A stretch of DNA of 9,727 bases from Chitinophagales bacterium (GCA_015654495.1 JAATGW010000783.1:1-9727), one strand, 5' to 3'; shown: positions 1-7,140, numbered from the stretch's first letter. Translations and numbers: made by a program. The notes: a model not told the origin generated them from the letters alone.

Positions 1-1003
1 AACCAATGTCATTTTACTTTTACACTTAGTAGTCGGCACCGAGTTTCAGTGTGTCGTTATCAGAACTGGTCCGCATCCGGTTTTCAGATTCAAAAATCGC
101 ATTGATTTCAACTGTAGAAGGATCTTTGAACTTTCTTGTTATATCAAGATTTTGAAAGCCATTCCACTTACTATAGCCGCCATTGGCAAAAACATTGAAT
201 TTGCCGCTGCGATAGTTTATATTGAAATTGTTATTCGTTTTCCAGTAAATTCCCTGGCCATAATTCAGTGTAAGACTTCCGTTAAATCCGCGTTGCTTAT
301 TTTTCTTTGTCCTGATCTTTATAATGCCTGAATTAACAGCAGCGTCATATTTTGAGGAAGGATTTGTCATTATCTCGAACGTTTCGATTGAGCGCGCCGG
401 CATGCTGAAAATCATGTTGGCGAGTTAATTCGGAACGATATAAGTTGGCCGTCCATCAATATAGACCAAAACCTGTTGTTTTCCTTTAAGGGCGATTACA
501 CCATCCTTATCAACTGTCACACCAGGTGATTTTTCAAGAACTTCCATGGCGGTAGAACCTGCATTGGAAATCTGTGCATCCACATTTACAATCATTTTAT
601 CGATCCTTTGCTCTATAAATGGCTTTTTGGATGTGACGGTTACTTCATCCAATTGTTTGGTTTCGGCTTCCATTACGATACTGTTCAGGGTATGAACCGC
701 CTGATTTTCTGTAATTGCGATTTCGGCACTCTGGTATTTTTTGAAGCCCGAAGCGGTAACAGTTATCCTGTAGTCTCCTTTTTGATGAAGATCAATAACA
801 AAACCGCCGTCTGTTGCGCTAATTACAGTTTTTATGGCCACTGAGTCGTTTGACCTGAACAAATTAACCGTTGCTGCTTCAATTGGCTGCTGAGTCTTAT
901 TCATTAGTTTTCCGCGAATGGAATAAGGAATTTGCTGGCCGAAACTGAATGAAACCAGCCCTAAAAAAAATCCTGTCAATAGAACCTGTTGAAGTTTTTT
1001 CAT
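1..1003 (-). pseudogene. TonB-dependent outer-membrane receptor, N-terminal part, disrupted (in-frame stop and frameshift)
   Basis: The reading frame starts at an ATG (1001-1003). Residues 1-23 form a signal peptide ending in FSFGQ. A carboxypeptidase-regulatory-like beta domain follows (about residues 27-112), then a linker with DEVTVTSKKP and a TonB plug domain with the motifs VLEKSPGV, VYIDGRPTY, SIETFEIMTNPSSKYDA and NSGIIKIRTKKNK. This order is typical of Bacteroidota receptors of the OMP_b-brl type, which import ligands across the outer membrane using TonB energy. Codon 193 is TAA (425-427), and the same frame continues directly as LANMIFSMPARS, so this is a nonsense change inside the plug. 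The frame is closed again at 26-28, where a +1 shift restores a family-like continuation (K-C-K-S-K-M-T-L-V). Usual length is around 800 residues; the rest of the barrel lies off the left edge. Substitutions such as DAAV for the usual DAAG fit relaxed selection. Assembly error is the main alternative. Confidence 0.82.
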
Positions 1004-1052
1004 CTCTCTTGTGCTTTAGTACCTTTCAATGTATATTACAGTTCAAAAATAA

Positions 1053-1167
1053 GTACCATGCTATGCATAGTAACTTGTTTTATGCCGGATGGCCGATTTC
1101 TATGATTTCCGGAGAATTATCCGGTATGCATGGTACGCCTCTGTTAAAGAGAAGTTACAGAAAGGCG
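1053..1167. repeat. Cluster of inverted repeats in the receptor-lgt intergenic region
   Basis: This lies in the 233-base gap between the receptor pseudogene and the lgt-like gene. A perfect 9-base inverted repeat, GTACCATGC (1053-1061) and GCATGGTAC (1128-1136), encloses a palindrome CTATGCATAG (1061-1070) and a hairpin with CCGGA/TCCGG arms (1109-1124). A further hairpin follows directly: CGCCTCTGT (1136-1144) pairs with ACAG and AGGCG (1157-1167) across a two-base bulge. A 9-base direct repeat GGATGGCCG occurs at 1087-1095 and 1181-1189. The plus strand stays open across the region, but the translation resembles nothing I recognise, so I do not call a gene. It could be a structured RNA, a regulatory region for the receptor, or the remains of a small repeat element. 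Confidence 0.45.
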
Positions 1168-1236
1168 GAGCTGAATGGATGGATGGCCGTTATTGACCAT
1201 CAATGGCAGGGGATGACTTATGATAAAAAAAAATAT

Positions 1237-2520
1237 TCAGGCGTGTTTTTGCTTACCTCTGTAAATCCAGAGCGCAATGCCGCCCAAAACCAGCAATGAA
1301 GAGATTAATTCGGCTTGTGTGGGATGAAAGCCAAGAATTGAATAGGTCGTATTGACCCTGATCTTTTCTATAAAAAATCTTTCGAGGCCGTTAAGTACCA
1401 GGTAAACTGCAAAAAGGCGTCCCGATATTCGAATTCTTTTTCGCAAATTCCAAATGACGAGAAACAGCAAAGTGCAGGAAATGATCTCATATAGGGTGGT
1501 AGGAAAAACAGGTGGATTAAGTTGATTGCAATAACTGCCTCCTACGCAACCCGGGATCGGAACACCTACTTCATTTACATTATGTGGAAAATTATAAGCC
1601 CAGAACCAGTTTGGTAAAAACCCTTTACCCTGAAAATAAGCATGCGGAACTGAATTCAGATCTCCAAATTCGCCAACCAGGTATTGAGTGAATGTTGAAT
1701 TCTGGGTTAATGTCGTTTCAAAAACACCTCTTGCGGCAGGCACAATATTCCCATCTGCTGCAACAGTATAAGCGCTATTGAAAATCCCCCAGTCACCATC
1801 TCCTGAAACATGACATCCGATTCTTCCAATCGCGTAAGCGATCATTAACACCGGAGCCGTAGCATCCAGTAAGTGCCAGAGATTTATCGCTTTTCGTTTT
1901 GCATACCAAAGAATACAAACAGCGGCGAGTATCAGTCCACCATAAAAAGTAAGTCCACTCGGTGACAGCAGGTTTGCGATCGGATCTTTAATAAACCTGT
2001 CCCAGTTCTCAAGATTGTCGAAAAGTTTAGCTCCAATAAATCCTGAAATCGCGCCAATGATAATTATGTCTCCTACCCTCTCATGAGGCCAGATCCTGAT
2101 CTTTCTTTGTTCAGGTGCAGGCAAAGCCTGTTTCTTTTTTTCACGGTATTTAACCCAGGCAAATAAAATAGCCAATAATATACCACCAGGCCAGCTACCG
2201 CGGGAAGAGAAAATATATTCCTGCGGATTTACATCAGAAGGATTGAAAAAGACACCTATAATTTTATACCCAACTACAAACCCGAAAATAAAATTAAAGA
2301 CCAGGTCCGTCCACTTTACCGGATCGCCAACAACTACAGTCTCTTCTTTTGGATAAAGCAAACCTTGTTTTTCCTTTCTCCTGAGTTCAACCGTCAGCAT
2401 CAGAGCAGAAACCACAAAGGCAATGGCAACAAAAAAACCGAACGAGTTTATGTATTGTGTAAAATTCCAGGGAGTGATATCGAAAGTGTCCTTAAGAAAA
2501 AAGTACAGGTTGGGATACAT
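1237..2520 (-). CDS. lgt: Prolipoprotein diacylglyceryl transferase homologue (Lgt), long divergent Bacteroidota form
   Basis: Lgt is an inner-membrane enzyme that moves the diacylglyceryl group of phosphatidylglycerol onto the lipobox cysteine of prolipoproteins, the first step of lipoprotein maturation. The 427-residue product has several hydrophobic segments (for example about 27-44, 74-91, 111-122, 151-163, 191-205, 346-357 and 404-419). Lgt landmarks appear in order: FYGGL (192-196, matching HGGL), AIGRIGCHVSGDGDWG (230-245, matching GRxGNFxNxE), PTTLYE (340-345, matching HPSQLYE), NGLERFFIEKIR (377-388) and a final HPTQAE segment (399-404). The usual length is near 290 residues; the excess is an N-terminal extension and an enlarged loop at 246-339. 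Several residues essential in E. coli Lgt are replaced (see findings), so activity is inferred from family membership. It starts at ATG 2518-2520, behind a terminator, and seems to be transcribed alone. Confidence 0.8.
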   Translation of the reverse strand: MYPNLYFFLKDTFDITPWNFTQYINSFGFFVAIAFVVSALMLTVELRRKEKQGLLYPKEETVVVGDPVKWTDLVFNFIFGFVVGYKIIGVFFNPSDVNPQEYIFSSRGSWPGGILLAILFAWVKYREKKKQALPAPEQRKIRIWPHERVGDIIIIGAISGFIGAKLFDNLENWDRFIKDPIANLLSPSGLTFYGGLILAAVCILWYAKRKAINLWHLLDATAPVLMIAYAIGRIGCHVSGDGDWGIFNSAYTVAADGNIVPAARGVFETTLTQNSTFTQYLVGEFGDLNSVPHAYFQGKGFLPNWFWAYNFPHNVNEVGVPIPGCVGGSYCNQLNPPVFPTTLYEIISCTLLFLVIWNLRKRIRISGRLFAVYLVLNGLERFFIEKIRVNTTYSILGFHPTQAELISSLLVLGGIALWIYRGKQKHA

Positions 2521-2576
2521 GAATTGCTCTGCTGTTTATAATGCGCAATAATAAACGAAAAACAGATAAGTTAAAC

Positions 2577-2606
2577 TTAAATAGTCCCTGAAAAGGGACT
2601 ATTTAA
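2577..2606 (-). terminator. Hairpin terminator downstream of the bacilliredoxin gene
   Basis: A perfect 12-base stem, TTAAATAGTCCC (2577-2588) and GGGACTATTTAA (2595-2606), closes a six-base loop. It begins about 30 bases after the bacilliredoxin stop codon and 57 bases before the lgt start, so it separates two same-strand genes. The stem ends in A/T pairs and the minus-strand sequence beyond it is T-rich but lacks a long unbroken T tract, so termination may be partial. Confidence 0.6.
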
Positions 2607-2636
2607 AACTATTCAACTATAATACAAAGCAAAAAA

Positions 2637-3053
2637 CTAATTGCAGTACTCGTCGAAAGCAGCGATCAGGTTCTGGGCAATAAGCTGTGCAGGCCTTCCT
2701 TCAATCTGGTGACGCTCGATCATGTGAACCAGTTCACCGTCTTTAAAAAGTGCAATAGCAGGTGAAGATGGCGGATAAGGTAATAAATGCTGACGAAGGG
2801 TATTCACCGCATCAATATCATATCCGGCAAAACTGGTAGTAAGATGATCCGGCTTTTTGGAGCTATTATGAACAGCCATTAATACTCCCGGCCGCGCACT
2901 ACCTGCGCTACATCCGCACACTGAATTGATCATAACCAGGGTAGTTCCCTCTTTCTGAAGAGATTCTGTTACTGATTCCGGAGTGAGTAACTCTTCAAAC
3001 CCGTGTTCTGTGAGTTCCTCTTTCATCGGAATTACAATCTGAGATGGATACAT
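2637..3053 (-). CDS. BrxA/BrxB (YphP/YqiW) family bacilliredoxin
   Basis: Bacilliredoxins are small cytosolic thioredoxin-fold proteins that remove bacillithiol from mixed disulfides on proteins after oxidative stress. The 138-residue product is full length for the family. The hallmark CGC motif is at residues 46-48 in the context INSVCGCSAGSARPG, preceded by the strand GTTLVMINS. The later segments SSPAIALFKDGELVHMIERH and a C-terminal FDEYC are also typical. It has no signal peptide. The start is ATG 3051-3053, giving the conserved MYPS beginning. The gene is divergent from hsp20 across a 200-base gap and is followed by its own terminator, so it is probably monocistronic. It implies that this organism makes bacillithiol; the biosynthesis genes (bshA, bshB, bshC) are not in the window. 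The family assignment is firm; the partner thiol is inferred from the phylum. Confidence 0.93.
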   Translation of the reverse strand: MYPSQIVIPMKEELTEHGFEELLTPESVTESLQKEGTTLVMINSVCGCSAGSARPGVLMAVHNSSKKPDHLTTSFAGYDIDAVNTLRQHLLPYPPSSPAIALFKDGELVHMIERHQIEGRPAQLIAQNLIAAFDEYCN

Positions 3054-3080
3054 ATTTTAATTCGATTTTGTTATTAATCG

Positions 3081-3108
3081 CAAAATTACAATAAAACAAA
3101 GATTCAAA
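3081..3108 (-). promoter_or_regulatory. Candidate Bacteroidota-type promoter for the bacilliredoxin gene
   Basis: On the minus strand a perfect -7 element, TAATTTTG (plus-strand 3081-3088), lies about 28 bases before the start codon. A TTTG is found 16 bases upstream (3105-3108), a little closer than the usual 17-23 bases. The -7 match is good and the -33 assignment weak. Confidence 0.35.
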
Positions 3109-3253
3109 ATACAGGCAATTTTGTCAGTTCATTCATTTGGATTAAGCCATAATGACATAATTAACCCAGGAATTGCGACATTCTGTAATCAATAATGCAG
3201 ATGGTATCCCATTTGTTCAGTATCAGAAAATTAAAAAACTAAAAATAACGACC

Positions 3254-3700
3254 ATGACACTAGTAAAATTTAATCAGAAACCATTTGAAAAAACCTTCAA
3301 CAGTTTATTCGAAGATCTTTTTCAGCATTTTCCGGTAAATGGCAATAACAGGGATTTAAATCCAGGAAACTTCAGTTATGTTCCTGTAAACATTAATGAA
3401 ACAAATGACGCTTATCAACTGGAAGTTGTAGCTCCGGGTTTTGACAAGGCAGATTTCAAGATCAATGTTGACCAGACTATTCTTACGATTTCTGCTGAAA
3501 AGAAAGCCGTAGAAAAAAATGAGAATGAAAAAAAGGTTCGCAAAGAGTACAGCTATAAATCATTCAACAGGTCATTTACACTTGATGAAAAGATTAATTC
3601 AGCTGATATCCAGGCAAAATATGATAACGGAATCTTATACATCACTCTTCCTAAAAAAGAAGAAGTAAAAGTTTCTCCAAAAGAAATCAGCGTACAATAA
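3254..3700 (+). CDS. Small heat-shock protein, Hsp20/alpha-crystallin family
   Basis: Small heat-shock proteins are ATP-independent cytosolic chaperones that form oligomers, hold unfolding proteins and keep them soluble for Hsp70/ClpB refolding. The 148-residue product has a short N-terminal arm with LVKFNQKP and NSLFEDLFQHFP. The alpha-crystallin domain runs from about 43 to 137, with VAPGFDKADFKI and the hallmark A-x-x-x-N-G-x-L segment (AKYDNGILYITLPK, 121-134). The tail contains an I-S-V triplet (145-147) that fits the I-x-I/V oligomer-docking motif. I chose ATG 3254 because MTLVKF is the usual beginning in Bacteroidota; an in-frame TTG at 3173 would add 27 residues unlike the family. An A-rich leader precedes the start. 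I found no confident promoter or CIRCE-type operator in the gap to the divergent bacilliredoxin gene. A strong terminator follows. Confidence 0.93.
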   Translation: MTLVKFNQKPFEKTFNSLFEDLFQHFPVNGNNRDLNPGNFSYVPVNINETNDAYQLEVVAPGFDKADFKINVDQTILTISAEKKAVEKNENEKKVRKEYSYKSFNRSFTLDEKINSADIQAKYDNGILYITLPKKEEVKVSPKEISVQ

Positions 3701-3736
3701 TTTGAAAACTACGTGATTAAGGGTGTGTGAAAACTG

Positions 3737-3761
3737 CCCCTTCCTTATGGAAGGGGTTTTT
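3737..3761 (+). terminator. Rho-independent terminator of hsp20
   Basis: A perfect 8-base stem CCCCTTCC (3737-3744) and GGAAGGGG (3749-3756), with loop TTAT, is followed directly by five T residues (3757-3761). It lies 37 bases after the hsp20 stop codon and insulates the next plus-strand gene. Confidence 0.92.
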
Positions 3762-3796
3762 AATTATATTATTTCTTTAAGAAAATCGTTGTAGAC

Positions 3797-3826
3797 TTTG
3801 CCTTATTTTCGCCGCGCATAATTTTC
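3797..3826 (+). promoter_or_regulatory. Candidate Bacteroidota-type promoter for the 427-residue exported protein
   Basis: TTTG (3797-3800) is separated by 18 bases from TAATTTTC (3819-3826), a match to TAnnTTTG except for the last base. Spacing fits the phylum pattern. The start of transcription would fall only about 10 bases before the TTG start codon, giving a very short leader. Confidence 0.4.
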
Positions 3827-3842
3827 CTAAAATCTCACCGCA

Positions 3843-5126
3843 TTGAGAAAGCTTTTATTGTTCATTATCCTGTTTCAGATCGTTCAATCTTCCATGGCTC
3901 AGGAGCCCGTGAAAGATTCTCTTATCCACAAAACAGATTCTGCAGCTCAGCATATAAAACCGATTGATTCGGTTTTACGCATTATAAACCTGAATCCCTA
4001 TTTCACAATTCACGTGGATTCGGTGCTGCAATATGATCTTGAAATTAACAGGCCCCAGGAATTTTACTACTGGTATCTGAAAAGCGGACCTATCGGAGTA
4101 AGGATTGACCGCAACTCCGGCTTACTCTATTTCAAAGCTGATAAATCATTTTTCAGAAGCGGAAAATTGAAATATGATGTTCCATACAAAGTGGAAATCG
4201 GAGTACAGAATCTGTTTTTGCCTTCAGAACATGTAGATACGAGTCTCAATATCCTGTTTTACAGCACTGAAATAAATGCATCAAAACTTAAACCTACAGT
4301 AAATACAGCTCAGTATTTAGAAGAAGGAGATTCGATACGTTTTAAAGTGCAGTGTGAAACGGGTACTTTCCCGATTGAGCAGATCAACCTGAATACCAAT
4401 CTACCCATCAGCGGATATAAACCTGTCAGAACCTGTGATGATGAATTTTCCTGGATGATTCCCTATGATTTTATCAAGGATAACGATACTACGAGGCAAA
4501 GCCTGCTTGTAATTCAATTTATTGGTTCGGACAAATTTCAGAACAAGGATACAGCTTCTGTCAGAGTCTATATCCGTCCAGGTATCAACTATCCGTTGAA
4601 GTACGACGAACACGCCAAAGTTTCGGCTGAAATGGAAAAATATATCCGCGATTTGAAACTTACTTTTTATGCGGTTACGAAAAATGTGAAGAGCAATAAA
4701 TCAACCCGGACAAGTTTTGATATTGCAGGTTCTACAACCGCTCTGGCAGGCACGGTGTTGACGACGGCTTCCGATGACCCGGGGACACAGGATATTGGCA
4801 AGATTCTTCCCAGTATCGGTCTCACGATGGTACCAGTAAAAGAAGCCGTCGCACCAACCAAGGTGCAGGAACAGAATACTGCTTCGCAGATAAGAGCAAC
4901 CATTAAAAGACTGGAATATATCAGGTCGGAAAATGTTCTGATCGGAGAACGCGATCCTGAACTCCTGAATAAAACCCGAAGGCTGAGAGAAGAATTAAAA
5001 CAGGCACAACTGCAGCTGGTAGATCTTCCGATCGTCGATTTCGACACACGTTATTCTCAGGAAGAAGCAGAGAAATATTTCAACAACCCCAAGGTAAACA
5101 AGAAGTACAAACTGAAAGTGAACTAA
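3843..5126 (+). CDS. Exported protein of unknown function with Ig-like region and C-terminal coiled coil
   Basis: I do not recognise this 427-residue protein as a named family. Residues 1-20 form a clear signal peptide (RKLLLFIILFQIVQSSMAQ), so the product is exported. Residues about 45-145 are beta-rich and contain VRIDRNSGLLYFKAD, which resembles Ig-like or cadherin-like folds where a cut-off phrase follows D-x-x-x-G. Residues 150-247 look like a second beta domain ending in VRVYIRPG; it holds two cysteines (171 and 198) that could form a disulfide. Residues 288-335 are small-residue-rich with Thr, Ala and Gly, and 343-395 are charged and probably coiled coil. The start is TTG 3843: an in-frame TAA stands at 3828-3830, and the next ATG (codon 18) would destroy the signal peptide. 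There is no lipobox or anchor. Its stop codon overlaps that of the convergent gene. Confidence 0.8.
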   Translation: MRKLLLFIILFQIVQSSMAQEPVKDSLIHKTDSAAQHIKPIDSVLRIINLNPYFTIHVDSVLQYDLEINRPQEFYYWYLKSGPIGVRIDRNSGLLYFKADKSFFRSGKLKYDVPYKVEIGVQNLFLPSEHVDTSLNILFYSTEINASKLKPTVNTAQYLEEGDSIRFKVQCETGTFPIEQINLNTNLPISGYKPVRTCDDEFSWMIPYDFIKDNDTTRQSLLVIQFIGSDKFQNKDTASVRVYIRPGINYPLKYDEHAKVSAEMEKYIRDLKLTFYAVTKNVKSNKSTRTSFDIAGSTTALAGTVLTTASDDPGTQDIGKILPSIGLTMVPVKEAVAPTKVQEQNTASQIRATIKRLEYIRSENVLIGERDPELLNKTRRLREELKQAQLQLVDLPIVDFDTRYSQEEAEKYFNNPKVNKKYKLKVN

Positions 5127-5599
5127 GGTTCGCAGGGAGCCTTACGCCGCGTGTCAATAAGGTATTGAATTTTCCATTTCCCGTTAAGCCTTACCAGGTG
5201 AAAAGAATTCACGCCGCAGTGGCTGAAATTTCCTTTATAGTAAAATTTATATGGGGTCCACACCAGTGCAAGATCGGCATCTATTTTTATTGTTTCAAAG
5301 CTGATTCTTTCATCAGCATCTCCTGATTTCAAAGCGCTGATTGATGATGCGAAACTTTTAACCTGCTCATTACGAATATATTTTTCTCCATTTTTATTTT
5401 GAGCAATGGTTTGTAATATGGCGCTATCTGCAAAAGCCTCTACTAACGCAGGACCATTGGCCGTTTTCATTGCTGTGAATAAATTATTCACAACTGCTTT
5501 TACAGAATCTTCGGTTGTCTGCGCCTGTAATGAGCCACTATATAGAAACAGAAACGGAAGCAGAAACAGAGACAAGACAGCAGCCGGTATTTTTTTCAT
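5123..5599 (-). CDS. Exported NTF2-like (SnoaL/lumazine-binding-like) domain protein
   Basis: The 158-residue product has a signal peptide (1-27: charged MKK, hydrophobic core, LQAQ cleavage site), then one NTF2-fold domain (about 30-152). The family pattern is visible in VKAVVNNLFTAMKTANGPAL, FADSAILQTI, ALVWTPYKFYYKGNFSHCGVNSF and the final strand GKWKIQYLIDTRR. Members of this group in Bacteroidota are mostly uncharacterised; NTF2 folds often bind small ligands or act as simple enzymes, but no specific reaction can be assigned. The protein probably acts in the periplasm. The start, ATG 5597-5599, lies 27 bases after the stop of the decarboxylase gene, so the two are probably cotranscribed. 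Its stop interlocks with the stop of the convergent exported protein gene, leaving no room for a terminator between them. Confidence 0.85.
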   Translation of the reverse strand: MKKIPAAVLSLFLLPFLFLYSGSLQAQTTEDSVKAVVNNLFTAMKTANGPALVEAFADSAILQTIAQNKNGEKYIRNEQVKSFASSISALKSGDADERISFETIKIDADLALVWTPYKFYYKGNFSHCGVNSFHLVRLNGKWKIQYLIDTRRKAPCEP

Positions 5600-5626
5600 G
5601 TAAGATTTTTAATGATCGGCTGCTGA

Positions 5627-7036
5627 TTATTTGATATAGCCCAGAATTCTCAGCATGCTCTGCGCAGTTTGTTCTTTTGCATAAACCCAGTCAACCAATT
5701 TTCCACTCTTATCACGTTCAATAATTATATGTTTCGGTGACGGAATCATACAATGCTTGATACCACCATATCCGCTGATCTGATCCTGGTATGCGCCGGT
5801 ATGGAAAAAGCCAAGATAGAGTGGTTCATTCGGTTTTTCTCCGTTGAGCTTCGGAAGGAAAACCTCGTTGATATGTTCTTCCGAATCATAATAATCATGA
5901 CTGTCGCAGGTGATTCCTCCGAGCACAACACGCTGATATTCGTTATCCCATTTATTAACCGGAAGCAGCAGAAACCGCTCACCTATCCCCCATGTATCCG
6001 GGAGTGTTGTAATAAACGATGAGTCGATCATATACCAGATCTCCCGGTCATTCTGCACCTTCTGGCTTATCACAGAATAAATATGTGCCATGCTTTCGCC
6101 TACAGTATAGCTGCCGAATTCAGTAAAAATATGCGGCATAGGCACTTTCGCTTTCTTACAGGCTTTCTTGATATTGCCAACGATTTCGTTGATCATGAAC
6201 TGATAGTCGTAATCAAAACCGAGCGAATGCTTTATTGGAAATCCCCCACCGATATTTATACTGTCGAGCTCAGGACAGATTTTTTTTAACTGGCAATAGA
6301 GGTTGATTACCTTATTAAGTTCACTCCAGTAGTAAATATCATCTTTGATACCCTTGTTGAGAAAAATATGGAGCATTTTCAGCTGAAACTTATTTTCATA
6401 CCCTTCAATCTGGTCTACATAAAATTCAAGGATATCTTTCGCCCGCAATCCTAATCTGGAAGTATAAAAAGGAAAAGTGGGTTCTTCTTCAGCAGCGACA
6501 CGAATTCCGAGCTTAAACGGAACTTTTACACTGCGTTTGTACATTTCAAGTTCCTCTTTGTTATCAAGCACGGGAATTACATTCTTAAATCCTGTGTTGA
6601 GCAACCGTGCTATCCGGCTTGTATAGGATTTCTGTTTAAATCCATTGCAGATGATAAAAATGTCTTTATTGATCTTTTTCTTTTCATAAAGCCTGTTGAT
6701 AATTTCTATATCATAAGCATATGATGTTTCCAGGTGGATCTCATGCTTCAGCGCTTCTTCCACAACAAAAGAAAAGTGAGAACTTTTTGTGCAGTAACAG
6801 TAGTGGTATTTTCCATCGTACTTATGCTTCTTCAAAGCATTCGCAAACATCTGCTTCGCTTTCGCAATCTGCGAACCAATCTTTGGCAGATAGGAAAGCT
6901 TTAAGGGAGTTCCGTATTTCTCAATGATCGCTCTGAGATCTACACCATTAAAAAAAAGATTGGATTCATGTGTTTCAAACCCTTCCTGCGGAAAATAAAA
7001 GGTTTGTTTAACGAGGTCAGTATACGTGTTACTCAT
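5627..7036 (-). CDS. Fold-type III PLP-dependent decarboxylase, probable arginine decarboxylase (speA-like, Bacteroidota form)
   Basis: Arginine decarboxylase turns arginine into agmatine, the entry to putrescine and spermidine. The 469-residue cytosolic product has an alanine-racemase-like TIM barrel carrying the PLP lysine (Lys84 in YCYCTKSSHF), SRLGLRA (194-200) and a glycine-rich phosphate-binding loop INIGGGFP (261-267). TEFGSY (305-310) occupies the position of EPGRY. A C-terminal beta domain follows, with GGITCDSHDYY (373-383, matching the CDSxD active-site loop) and HTGAYQ (412-417). It is much shorter than classical SpeA (about 630 residues) but matches the form widely annotated as arginine decarboxylase in Bacteroidota. 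Substrate is therefore inferred; lysine, ornithine or carboxynorspermidine are alternatives. The start is ATG 7034-7036, about 73 bases after a good promoter. It probably heads a two-gene operon with the NTF2-like gene. No agmatinase gene is in the window. Confidence 0.75.
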   Translation of the reverse strand: MSNTYTDLVKQTFYFPQEGFETHESNLFFNGVDLRAIIEKYGTPLKLSYLPKIGSQIAKAKQMFANALKKHKYDGKYHYCYCTKSSHFSFVVEEALKHEIHLETSYAYDIEIINRLYEKKKINKDIFIICNGFKQKSYTSRIARLLNTGFKNVIPVLDNKEELEMYKRSVKVPFKLGIRVAAEEEPTFPFYTSRLGLRAKDILEFYVDQIEGYENKFQLKMLHIFLNKGIKDDIYYWSELNKVINLYCQLKKICPELDSINIGGGFPIKHSLGFDYDYQFMINEIVGNIKKACKKAKVPMPHIFTEFGSYTVGESMAHIYSVISQKVQNDREIWYMIDSSFITTLPDTWGIGERFLLLPVNKWDNEYQRVVLGGITCDSHDYYDSEEHINEVFLPKLNGEKPNEPLYLGFFHTGAYQDQISGYGGIKHCMIPSPKHIIIERDKSGKLVDWVYAKEQTAQSMLRILGYIK

Positions 7037-7109
7037 CCAGCGGCTGCGTTAAGTAGGTTGTTTGCTTTAATTTATTTTTCCTTATTTGCTGTTTCAGAAA
7101 TTCAGTGTA

Positions 7110-7139
7110 CAAATGTAAATTTTTGCAGGAAGCAACAAA
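7110..7139 (-). promoter_or_regulatory. Bacteroidota-type promoter of the decarboxylase gene
   Basis: On the minus strand TTTG (plus-strand 7136-7139) is followed after 18 bases by TACATTTG (7110-7117), perfect matches to both parts of the TTTG/TAnnTTTG pattern. The expected transcript start is near 7103, giving a leader of about 65 bases. The -33 element lies directly beside the T tract of the rplT terminator. Confidence 0.65.
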
Positions 7140-7140
7140 T

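Noticed and set aside
425..427. Recoded or read-through stop codon in the receptor gene.
   Set aside because: A second lesion at 26-28 would still break the protein, so decay is the simpler explanation.
1201..1240. T-rich stretch just after the lgt stop as a terminator.
   Set aside because: There is a T run on the minus strand but no convincing GC-rich stem in front of it; only short 4-base pairings are seen.
949..1299. Open plus-strand frame of 116 codons across the receptor-lgt gap.
   Set aside because: It overlaps the ends of both minus-strand genes, its translation resembles no family I know, and the region is better described by inverted repeats.
3173..3253. N-terminal extension of Hsp20 from a TTG codon.
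   Set aside because: The extra 27 residues are unlike the family, and MTLVKF at 3254 is the typical start.
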